Shown piece by piece: positions 1-8,053 of a stretch of DNA of 14,369 nt; the stretch's first letter is position 1; each line of letters starts with the position of its first letter. The stretch covers positions 1 through 14,369 of the forward strand of contig JBEKMC010000102.1 of assembly GCA_050008715.1 (NCBI GenBank), in the 5' to 3' direction. Under the pieces are notes generated by a model. That model was not told the DNA's origin, searched no databases, and worked only from the letters and a program-made list of their open reading frames with translations. The DNA comes from JAKACA01 sp050008715 (GTDB taxonomy: Bacteria > Actinomycetota > Acidimicrobiia > Acidimicrobiales > Bog-793). Position numbers and translations under genes: made by a program.

Positions 1-1467
<1,467 letters not shown>

Positions 1468-1500
1468 GCCGCTTCCTCCCCGGGCGCACGTTCCGAAACT

Positions 1501-2138
1501 TCAGGCGCCGGTGAGGGCGGTGGGTGCGGCAGGCTCCCCCGCGGGGGGTCTACCGGCCTCGTCGCTTCGACGACCGGGCTGTGTGTCAGTACCAGCGTGT
1601 CCGAGCGGTGGCTCAACTGCCGCCTTTGAGGCGGCTTCGAACGCCTCGGTGGCGCGTGACATCGCCTCGTCGTTCGCAACCAGGGTATCCGCCAGCTGCT
1701 CGGCCCGCCGTCGGGAAGCTTCCGAGAGCGCCTCCTCGTAGTGGGAGACGGCTTCGCGCAGGGCAGCGGCCCGGCCCGTGCCAGCCGAGTAGATGGCGTC
1801 TGCTCTCGCTTGCCCGGCCAGGCGAATGGCCTCGGCCCTGGCGATGGCGCTCTCTGCGGCTACCTCGGCCGCCCGCAGGGCTTCCTGATGTGCCTTGTCG
1901 GCCGCCCCCAGTTCCTCCTGATAGGCCTGCTCGACGGCACGCGCAGCCGTCTCCTCTGCTCGCTTGAGCAGCTCGACGTAGCGCGCCTCGGCGCTGCGCA
2001 AGGCAGCTGCTCTCGTGTTCTCGGCTCGGCCGCCTCCTCGGAGGCTCTCAGCGCCTCTTCCCGGGCTTGATCGGCGCTACGCATCGCCTCGTCCTCGGCG
2101 CCTTGGCCCGTGTCGAGACGCACCACGTTGCTCCTCAT
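1501..2138 (-). CDS. Ala/Glu/Arg-rich helical protein with one apparent frameshift
   Basis: No known family recognised. An ATG at 2138 sits 6 bases after a strong GGAGG ribosome site and opens a frame starting MRSNVVRLDTGQGAEDEAM. That frame runs in heptad-like Ala/Glu/Arg sequence until about 2025, then degenerates into Arg/Pro/Ser-rich text. From about 2024 a second frame continues the same helical style (AENTRAAALRSAEARYVELL) to a TGA at 1501-1503. One missing base at 2024/2025, for example GAGGCC reduced to GAGCC, joins them into 212 residues. The joined protein would be almost entirely alpha-helical or coiled coil, rich in ALR/EAA repeats, with a Pro/Gly-rich disordered tail (last ~40 residues). 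There is no signal peptide or membrane segment. The intact second part alone covers 1501-2001 (166 residues from an internal Met). It could be a sequencing error, a recent mutation or a programmed shift; an error looks likeliest because both halves keep coding character. Confidence 0.7.
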
Positions 2139-2325
2139 ATAGTTCCTCCCCTCGGGCCTCTGGCGCGCTGCCACACAGCCCCGCGCCAGTCGGTCACAAG
2201 CTTCTATCTCACCTCACTTGGGACGAGATCTCAAGGGGCAGAGCCGCGTCTGCGGTGCGATCGCAACGGCGGCGTTGGCCATCCCGGCTGCGCCGGCGTC
2301 GCACAGGGGTCAGGTATCGTGACGC

Positions 2326-2580
2326 ATGAGCCTGGACTCCAACGACAATGCCGGGCACGAGCATCCGGTTCCGCAGCTCTCGGGGAAGGCGCAGGCCGCC
2401 CAGGAGACGCTGAGAGAGGCGGCGGCGGCGTATTCCCAGGTGGTCGAGCGGGTTCTCGGCGATCCGCGCGGACCGTTCATCGCCGAGCTACGCGAAGCCG
2501 AGGAACGGGTCGGTGAGGCAGCCGCCGCCTATGCCCTCGCATTCGTCGGGGGCGAGATGGACCACGATCCTGACCGGTGA
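2326..2580 (+). CDS. Small acidic helical protein, 84 residues
   Basis: No family recognised. The frame has strong G/C third-position bias and a sensible start: an ATG with a weak AGGT ribosome site about 10 bases upstream. After a polar N-terminus (about 20 residues) it is predicted helical and Ala/Glu-rich. The hexapeptide EAAAAY occurs twice, at residues 31-36 and 64-69, each followed by a hydrophobic stretch (SQVVERVL and ALAFVGGE). This suggests two related helices with a 33-residue spacing around a DPRGP turn. It has no Cys, signal peptide or membrane helix. It is divergent from the Ala-rich helical gene at 1501-2138, separated by 187 bases, and both have similar composition; a shared role is only a guess. 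It is probably a real small gene, but function cannot be assigned. Confidence 0.6.
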   Translation: MSLDSNDNAGHEHPVPQLSGKAQAAQETLREAAAAYSQVVERVLGDPRGPFIAELREAEERVGEAAAAYALAFVGGEMDHDPDR

Positions 2581-2609
2581 GCCGATCGCCGCGACGCCAT
2601 GCGGACTTG

Positions 2610-2673
2610 CCACAGGCCGGGTTGATCGCAGGCGTGGCTCACCGCAGGCCTGACTGACTGCAGGGCCAAGTCG
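2610..2673. repeat. Tandem 16-bp degenerate direct repeats
   Basis: The tetramer CAGG recurs at 2613, 2629, 2645 and 2661, exactly 16 bases apart. Aligned units are 2610-2625, 2626-2641, 2642-2657 and a weak fourth at 2658-2673. Against the consensus CCGCAGGCCTGGCTGA the first three match at 13, 13 and 15 of 16 positions; the fourth matches about 8. They lie in the spacer between the 84-residue gene and the acyl-CoA synthetase, so they could be binding sites for a regulator of the latter. The function is inferred only. Confidence 0.55.
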
Positions 2674-2701
2674 AAGTCCGAAAGAAACAGGACCTTCGAC
2701 T
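2669..2701 (+). terminator. Hairpin before the acyl-CoA synthetase (terminator or operator)
   Basis: Arms AGTCGAAG (2669-2676) and CTTCGACT (2694-2701) are perfect inverted repeats. A further TCC/GGA pairing next to a single bulged C gives an 11-bp stem over a 10-base A-rich loop. It is 88 bases after the stop of the 84-residue gene and 35 bases before the ATG at 2737. No clear T-run follows. It could end the upstream transcript, or be an operator or leader structure for the acyl-CoA synthetase. Confidence 0.4.
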
Positions 2702-2736
2702 CTTGCGGCGACCGAGCAGTTCGTCATGATCGCTGT

Positions 2737-4626
2737 ATGACCGTGGCTCTGGTTCGAGAGACTATTGAACACTTTCGCGGAATCGAGCCACGCCAGATCG
2801 GTGTGTTGCCGGAGCAGGGCGCCACGATCGTCCACGCCCTCGTCGCGAATGGGAGGACATGCCCGGACGTCCCGGCCATGCGATCTCGCGGAGCCGGACA
2901 ACCATCGACGGCGCCGTGGAACGTCGTGACCTGGAGCGAGTACCTGCTCCGCGTGCGGCGCGTTGCTGCCGGCCTGGCCGAGCTCGGAGTCGAGCCGGGT
3001 GAGCGCGTGGCGATCCTCGGTGGCAACAGCGTCGAGTGGCACGTCGCCGACCTCGGTTCGCTTGCCAACGGAAGTGTGACCGTCCCGATCTACCCGACGA
3101 GCTCGCCGGCGCAGATCGCTTATCTGCTTCGCCACGCCGGTGTACGCGTGTGTGTGGTCGACAGCCACACCCAGCTCGGGAAGGTTCTCGAGGTACGCGA
3201 GCAGCTGCCGGCGCTGGACCGTATCGTCCTCGCCGACGGGGCCCAGCGAGTCGGCGACTCGTTCGTGATCTCGTTCGACGACCTGCAGTCGCTCGGCTCC
3301 GATCGGCTGGCGCGGGCGCCGGAGCTGGTCGACGAGCGATCCGACAACCTGAGGCCGGAGGATGTCGCCACGATCGTGTACACGAGCGGGACGACAGGCC
3401 CGCCGAAGGGTGCGGTCCTGACGCACTCCAACATCATGTGGACCCTTCAACAGGTCACCCCGGTCTATGGCATCGGCGAGGGCGACCGGCTGCTGTCGTT
3501 CCTACCGCTCAGCCACATCGCCGAGCGGATGATGAGCGACTTCCTACCCATAGCCGTCCGAGGGGAGACCTGGTTCGCCCGGAGCCTCGCAACGGTGGCC
3601 GAGGATCTGCCCGCATGCCGGCCGACGGTGTTTCTCGCCGTTCCCCGCGTGTGGGAGAAGCTGCGGGAGGGTGTCGAAGGCCACTTGCGGCGCGAGCCCA
3701 TGCCGGTCCGCCTGGCAGTCGAGCGCTACATCGCCCTCGGGCTTCGCAAGGTCGAGGCCGAACAGGAGGGAGGTTCGGCTCCCACGTCGGCTCTGGCGCT
3801 TCACCGGGCACTGAACGCCACCCTCGGCTCCACGATCCGTTCACAGCTCGGCCTCGACGACGCACGCGTGCTCGTCACGGCGGCGGCGCCGGCGCACCCC
3901 GACCTCATCTCGTGGTTCCATGCCATCGACTTGCCGATCCTTCAGATCTACGGCCAGACGGAGGGATGCGGGCCGACGACGGCAACGCGCATCGAGCACA
4001 ACCGCATCGGGACGGTTGGAAGCGCCTTACCCGGTATGACCGTCGAGCTCGCCGAGGACGGCGAGATCCTCCTGAAGGGCGGGAACGTCTGCCTCGGCTA
4101 CCTCGACGACCCGGCAGCCACGGCCGAGCTGATCGACGCCGACGGCTGGATGCACACCGGCGACACCGGTGCCTTCGACGCGGATGGCAACCTCCGGATC
4201 ATCGGGCGCAAGAAGGATCTCATCATCACGGCTGCCGGCCACAACGTGGCGCCGCAGGTGATCGAGACAGAGCTGTGCAACCACCCGCTCATCTCCGAGG
4301 CGATCGTCGTGGGAGACGGCCGCAAGTACCTGGCTGCGCTCATCACCCTCGACCCCGAGGAGATGACGGGCTGGGCACAACGTCACAACAAGCTGGCGGA
4401 ATCCGAAGCCCTCACCGAGGACGGGGACCTGCTCGCCGAGATCCAACAGGCCGTCGACCAGGTCAACGAGCGGGGCTCGCACGCCGACGGCATCCGCAAG
4501 TTCAAGATCCTGGCCCATGACCTCACGACGGCTGCCGGGGAGCTCACGCCGACGCTCAAGGTCAGACGGGCCATGGTGTGCGAGCACTACGCCGGCGTGA
4601 TCGACGAGCTGTACGCCGGTTCCTGA
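2737..4626 (+). CDS. fadD: Long-chain acyl-CoA synthetase (AMP-forming)
   Basis: This enzyme activates fatty acids to acyl-CoA with ATP and CoA, for beta-oxidation or lipid synthesis; it is likely cytoplasmic or peripheral on the membrane. Its 629 residues fit the FAA1/FadD15-like class of the ANL superfamily (about 600-650). Motifs in order are YTSGTTGPPKG (residues 215-225), LPLSHIAERM, YGQTEG (405-410), HTGDTG (473-478), GRKKDLIITAAGHNVAP (490-506, hinge and FACS signature region), and ELTPTLKVRR with the expected catalytic Lys608. All A-motifs of the family are present, so it should be active. The ATG at 2737 has no strong ribosome site; it overlaps the stop of a four-codon ATG frame at 2726-2740. 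It faces the tyrosine phenol-lyase gene tail to tail, eight bases apart. Chain-length preference cannot be read from sequence, and the fadD symbol is generic. Confidence 0.9.
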   Translation: MTVALVRETIEHFRGIEPRQIGVLPEQGATIVHALVANGRTCPDVPAMRSRGAGQPSTAPWNVVTWSEYLLRVRRVAAGLAELGVEPGERVAILGGNSVEWHVADLGSLANGSVTVPIYPTSSPAQIAYLLRHAGVRVCVVDSHTQLGKVLEVREQLPALDRIVLADGAQRVGDSFVISFDDLQSLGSDRLARAPELVDERSDNLRPEDVATIVYTSGTTGPPKGAVLTHSNIMWTLQQVTPVYGIGEGDRLLSFLPLSHIAERMMSDFLPIAVRGETWFARSLATVAEDLPACRPTVFLAVPRVWEKLREGVEGHLRREPMPVRLAVERYIALGLRKVEAEQEGGSAPTSALALHRALNATLGSTIRSQLGLDDARVLVTAAAPAHPDLISWFHAIDLPILQIYGQTEGCGPTTATRIEHNRIGTVGSALPGMTVELAEDGEILLKGGNVCLGYLDDPAATAELIDADGWMHTGDTGAFDADGNLRIIGRKKDLIITAAGHNVAPQVIETELCNHPLISEAIVVGDGRKYLAALITLDPEEMTGWAQRHNKLAESEALTEDGDLLAEIQQAVDQVNERGSHADGIRKFKILAHDLTTAAGELTPTLKVRRAMVCEHYAGVIDELYAGS

Positions 4627-4634
4627 GCCCGTCG

Positions 4635-6077
4635 TCAGCTCTCGGCGGCTACCACGTCGTCGCCCGGCGGCGTGATCGGCGCAAAGCGCGCTTGGAAGAA
4701 GCGCAGGTAGCGAGGTTCGTATGTCATCCTCAGCCCGCGCGCATGGTGCCGGTTGGCGTAGACGGCTTCCACCGCCTCGGCGACGACGTCCATGTGGGCC
4801 TGGGTGTAGACACGCCGCGGGATCGTCAAGCGGGTGAGCTCGAGCTTGGGGTGGTTGTGCTCGCCGGTCGGGCTCCGGCCCGCCGAGACGATGCCGCGCT
4901 CCATCGAGCGCACGCCGGAATCGAGATACAGCTCGGCAGCGAGCGTCTGAGCAGGGAAGGCCTCCTGTTCGAGGTGAGGATAGAAACGGCGGGCGTCGAG
5001 GAAGATCCCGTGGCCTCCGATCGGCTTCACGAACGGGACGCCGACGGCGTCGAGCAGCTCGCCGAGGTAGCGGACCTGGCCGATGCGCGACCGGACGTGG
5101 TCGTCGTCCAGTGACTCGGCGATGCCGACGGCGATGGCGGCCATGTCCCGGCCGGCCAGCCCGCCATAGGTGTGCAGGCCCTCGAAGACGACGACGAGAC
5201 TGCGGATCTCCTCGAAGAGCTCCTCGTCGTTCACGGCCAGCCACCCGCCGATGTTGACGAGCGAGTCCTTCTTCGCCGACATCCACGCCCCGTGGGCGTA
5301 CGAGCAGAATTCGTGCACGATCTCGCCGATCGTGCGGTCGGCATGGCCGTCCTCCCGTTCCTTGATGAAGAAGGCGTTCTCCACGAGGCGCGTCACGTCG
5401 AGGTAGATCTTGATCCCGTAGCGGTCACAGAGCTCGCGCACCATCCGGGCGTTCGCCATGCTCACCGGCTGCCCTCCGGCCATGTTCACGGTTGCCGCCA
5501 GGCTCACATAGGCGATCTGAGCCGGTCCTTCCTGCCGGATGAGCACGTCGAGCTTGTCGAGGTCGATGTCGCCTTTGAACGGAGCCTCGTTCTCCGGGTC
5601 GTGTGCTTCGTCGACGACGACGTCGACGAAGACGCCACCGGCCCGCTCCTGGTGCTCACGGGTCGTCGTGAAGTACATGTTGCCCGGGACGAACTGGCCT
5701 GGCCGGATGGCGCATTGGCTGATGAGATGTTCGGCGCCGCGGCCCTGGTGGGTGGGCACGACGTGGAGAAACCCGTAGGTCGACCGGACGGCGTCCTCGA
5801 GCTCGTAGAAGTTGCGCGAGCCGGCGTATGCCTCGTCGCCGAGCAACATGGCGGCCCACTGGCGGTCGCTCATGGCGTTCGTGCCGGAATCGGTCAACAG
5901 GTCGATGTAGACGTCCGCGGAACGGAGCAGAAACGTGTTGAAGCCCGCTTGCTCCATCGCCTCAATTCGCTGGTCGGGCGTCGTGAGCCGTAGCGGCTCG
6001 ACCATCTTGATCTTCCACGGCTCTGCCCACGAGCGGCGCCCCAGTTGTTGACCGGTCGTGCTTGGATGATCGCCCAT
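4635..6077 (-). CDS. tpl: Tyrosine phenol-lyase (PLP-dependent)
   Basis: It splits L-tyrosine to phenol, pyruvate and ammonia by PLP-dependent beta-elimination (EC 4.1.99.2), in the cytoplasm. The 480 residues align almost without gaps to the Citrobacter freundii enzyme as I recall it, with a 13-residue offset. PLP lysine is Lys270 (preceded by Lys269, in SAKKD), the catalytic Tyr is Tyr84 in GDEAYAGS, and Phe136/Thr137 lie in YFTTTR. Asp227 and Arg230 lie in DVTR. Met392 and Arg394 in GVRSMERG match the Met379/Arg381 pair that marks phenol-lyase rather than tryptophanase. Arg416 and Phe460/Phe461 complete the site. Segments such as LLTDSGTNAMSD, VPTHQGRGAE and YGGLAGRDM are near-identical to the family. 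The N-terminus is about 13 residues longer than usual. No tyrosine permease or TyrR gene is adjacent. Tryptophanase is the main alternative and fits worse. Confidence 0.93.
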   Translation of the reverse strand: MGDHPSTTGQQLGRRSWAEPWKIKMVEPLRLTTPDQRIEAMEQAGFNTFLLRSADVYIDLLTDSGTNAMSDRQWAAMLLGDEAYAGSRNFYELEDAVRSTYGFLHVVPTHQGRGAEHLISQCAIRPGQFVPGNMYFTTTREHQERAGGVFVDVVVDEAHDPENEAPFKGDIDLDKLDVLIRQEGPAQIAYVSLAATVNMAGGQPVSMANARMVRELCDRYGIKIYLDVTRLVENAFFIKEREDGHADRTIGEIVHEFCSYAHGAWMSAKKDSLVNIGGWLAVNDEELFEEIRSLVVVFEGLHTYGGLAGRDMAAIAVGIAESLDDDHVRSRIGQVRYLGELLDAVGVPFVKPIGGHGIFLDARRFYPHLEQEAFPAQTLAAELYLDSGVRSMERGIVSAGRSPTGEHNHPKLELTRLTIPRRVYTQAHMDVVAEAVEAVYANRHHARGLRMTYEPRYLRFFQARFAPITPPGDDVVAAES

Positions 6078-6115
6078 TGCGGGGACTCTACGACCTCGTG
6101 TGGGCGTCCACGGCG

Positions 6116-6137
6116 GTCGGCCCGATTCCGGGCCGAC
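6116..6137 (-). terminator. 9-bp perfect hairpin between membrane gene and tpl
   Basis: GTCGGCCCG (6116-6124) and CGGGCCGAC (6129-6137) pair perfectly around the four-base loop ATTC. It begins 24 bases after the stop of the four-helix membrane gene and lies 39 bases upstream of the tpl start, both on the minus strand. No T-run follows, as is common for high-GC actinobacterial terminators. It may end the membrane gene transcript, or sit in the tpl leader if tpl is transcribed from further upstream. Confidence 0.55.
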
Positions 6138-6161
6138 GGGACCGACGATCTCGTTGCGGCG

Positions 6162-6674
6162 TTATCTCGTCAGGGTGGGCTGTCTGGTCGGGGCGGGCTG
6201 GGCGGGGGCGATGCGGACGAGGGCGTTGTACGTCACGAGGCCGATGGCGAGGTGCATCACCACGAGGATCCCGACTGCGGCGGCGGGCTGATGGCGGAGA
6301 AGCAGGTAGAGGTCTGGGAGCAGCAACACGAGCGTCACGAGGATCGCCGCCCGGAAGAAGACCCATCGCGGTGCAGACGAGATCCACGTCACGACGGGCC
6401 AGGCGAGACACCCGATGATCACCCCGATGACCGTCAGCTTCCCGTAGTCCATCGGCCGGAAGTGCACATAGCCTTTCGTCGAGGCGAACATGGCAGTTCC
6501 GACGGCCACGATCACGGCGTCGGCGAGCAGTGAGCCGGCGACGGACACCACCGTCGCGAGCCCGAGCCGCCACGGTGACGGCTGGCGTCGCACGCTTGGG
6601 AAGTCCACCTTGAAGCGGTTGAGCAGCTGCTCGATCTCGGCAGGCGGTCGGTATGGGCGCGTCTGTGTCGGCAC
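6162..6674 (-). CDS. Four-helix membrane protein (DUF6069-like?)
   Basis: Function unknown. The 170 residues hold about 36 cytoplasmic-looking N-terminal residues (with Arg-rich VRRQPSPWR just before the membrane) and four hydrophobic helices at roughly 37-60, 78-98, 105-126 and 131-153. A Pro/Ala/Arg tail ends it. The arrangement, and a His near the start of the last helix (MHLAIGLV), recall actinobacterial DUF6069 proteins, but I cannot confirm membership. The start is a GTG at 6674; no strong ribosome site is visible, and leaderless translation is possible. The gene is divergent from the kinase at 6722 with 47 bases between, so the two may share a control region and this protein could be a target or partner of the two-component system. 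It lies upstream of tpl on the same strand, but a hairpin separates them. Confidence 0.75.
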   Translation of the reverse strand: MPTQTRPYRPPAEIEQLLNRFKVDFPSVRRQPSPWRLGLATVVSVAGSLLADAVIVAVGTAMFASTKGYVHFRPMDYGKLTVIGVIIGCLAWPVVTWISSAPRWVFFRAAILVTLVLLLPDLYLLLRHQPAAAVGILVVMHLAIGLVTYNALVRIAPAQPAPTRQPTLTR

Positions 6675-6721
6675 ACGGCAAGCGTACGGGCAGCGCCATC
6701 TGATCTTCGACGCCCGTAAGG

Positions 6722-8053
6722 ATGATTTCGGTTGACCCGCGCTCGTCCAAAAGTAGGAGGCCGGGTGTCGCCCGGCAAGGGCGGTACTCTCGGCTGGTCA
6801 CCAGCTCAACGGCCCGAGAGACCACTTCCGATACCGTGCGTACCGCCACCGGCCCAGCGCAACCGCGGCGCATCCTGGCGCGCGCCGTAGGCGGGGACGG
6901 CCCGTTGTTCGAGAACCTCCGCCGGATCGGCACGTCTCACACCCTGGCGGCCGACGCCCTCGCGGCGGCGGTGCTGCTCGCACTTTGCACGGCCTGGCTC
7001 GTTCGCAGCGGTTCGGCCGACTGGCAGAAGGCACTCGTCCAGCTGGCACTCGTGGCTCCGCTCGCCTGGCGCCGGTCGCAACCGTCCGTCGTCTTCAGTG
7101 TCATCGCCGTCGTTGCCCTCGCACAGTGGGTGCTCGGGTACCGGCTCATCGCCGATGCGTCACTCCTCGTGGCGGTGTACTCCGTCGCCGTCCACGACTC
7201 CCGCGGCCGTTCGTTGACGGCGGCGGCCGTGATGGAGGTGGGCGCCGTACTCGCGGCGACGCGTTGGAGGCCGGCTTCGACCGGCCCGAGGTCGTTTCTC
7301 TTCCTCACCGCCACCGTCGTGGCAGCGCTCTTCGTGGGATTCACCGTGCGCTCCGGCAGCGAGTACATGGGCTGGCTGGCAGAGCGGGCCGACCGACTCG
7401 AGCTCGAACGGGACCAGCAGGCGTCCCTGGGAGCGGCAACCGAACGCGCTCGCATCGCCCGTGAGATGCACGACATCGTCGCTCACAGCCTGTCGGTTGT
7501 CGTCACCCTTGCCGATGCCGCTTCGATCGTCGGCAAGACCGATCCGGCCCGAGCCACCGAGGCGATGGAGCAGGTGTCAGCGGTCGGCAGGCAGGCACTC
7601 TCCGACATGAGGCAGCTGATCGGCGTGCTTCGAACCGATTCCGACGCCGACCTTGCTCCGCCGCCGACGACGGCTCAACTCGACGAGCTCGTCGACCGGC
7701 TGGGCGCCACCGGGCTCGACGTCACGCTCGAGCGGACGGGAGAGCCGTTCGAGCTTGCGGCCGTAGTGGAGCTGTCCTTGTACCGCATCGTGCAGGAGGC
7801 GCTCACGAACACGCTGAAGCACTCCGGCGCCACGACGGCGAACATCGTGTTGCGTTACGACCGACCTCTCGTTTCGCTCGAGGTGCTCGACAACGGCGCC
7901 GGCGAGTCCGGCATCGCCCAGGACGGTCACGGCATCGAGGGCATGCGTGAGCGGGCGAGCTTGCACGGCGGCTCGCTCAGCGCCGGCCCTCGCGAGAGCG
8001 GCGGTTGGCTCGTGACGGCCACGGTCATGGACACGACGGCTCCCTCCCGATGA
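6722..8053 (+). CDS. Membrane sensor histidine kinase, HisKA_3/NarL-partner type
   Basis: This is the signal-sensing half of a two-component system; it autophosphorylates on His and passes phosphate to the regulator encoded next. It has 443 residues from the ATG at 6722. A variable N-terminus is followed by about six membrane helices (roughly 76-95, 104-117, 122-139, 142-157, 165-181, 190-208) and a short coiled linker (about 220-245). The HisKA_3 box is ERARIAREMHDIVAHSLSVV with phosphoacceptor His250. The HATPase domain shows EALTNTLKH (359-367), DNGAG (390-394) and GHGIEGMRERA (402-412). The input domain is only the membrane part, typical of actinobacterial DesK-like kinases that sense the envelope or small molecules. 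The start is uncertain: the ATG has AAGG directly against it, and a GTG at 6836 would remove 38 poorly conserved-looking residues. The stop overlaps the regulator's ATG by four bases. Confidence 0.9.
   Translation: MISVDPRSSKSRRPGVARQGRYSRLVTSSTARETTSDTVRTATGPAQPRRILARAVGGDGPLFENLRRIGTSHTLAADALAAAVLLALCTAWLVRSGSADWQKALVQLALVAPLAWRRSQPSVVFSVIAVVALAQWVLGYRLIADASLLVAVYSVAVHDSRGRSLTAAAVMEVGAVLAATRWRPASTGPRSFLFLTATVVAALFVGFTVRSGSEYMGWLAERADRLELERDQQASLGAATERARIAREMHDIVAHSLSVVVTLADAASIVGKTDPARATEAMEQVSAVGRQALSDMRQLIGVLRTDSDADLAPPPTTAQLDELVDRLGATGLDVTLERTGEPFELAAVVELSLYRIVQEALTNTLKHSGATTANIVLRYDRPLVSLEVLDNGAGESGIAQDGHGIEGMRERASLHGGSLSAGPRESGGWLVTATVMDTTAPSR

Noticed and set aside
2488..3450. A 320-residue minus-strand open frame
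   Set aside because: It is antisense to the start of the acyl-CoA synthetase, with Arg/His-rich sequence and no recognisable motif.
3036..4520. A 494-residue plus-strand open frame
   Set aside because: It is a +1-frame shadow inside the acyl-CoA synthetase, extremely Arg/Pro/Gly-rich.
5172..5993. A 273-residue plus-strand open frame
   Set aside because: It is antisense to tyrosine phenol-lyase, Val/Asp/Glu-rich with no domain, and is explained by high-GC mirror coding.
4635..6077. Tryptophanase assignment
   Set aside because: Met392/Arg394 in SMERG and the many blocks shared with tyrosine phenol-lyase point away from tryptophanase, which has a different sequence (VEIGS) there.
2737..6077. 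The acyl-CoA synthetase and tyrosine phenol-lyase as one pathway or operon
   Set aside because: They are on opposite strands tail to tail; closeness alone gives no functional link.
8005..8049. An earlier start for the response regulator
   Set aside because: It would add 15 Gly/His-rich residues within the kinase gene; receiver domains begin just before the LLVDD strand, and ATGA overlap at 8050 is a classic coupled start.
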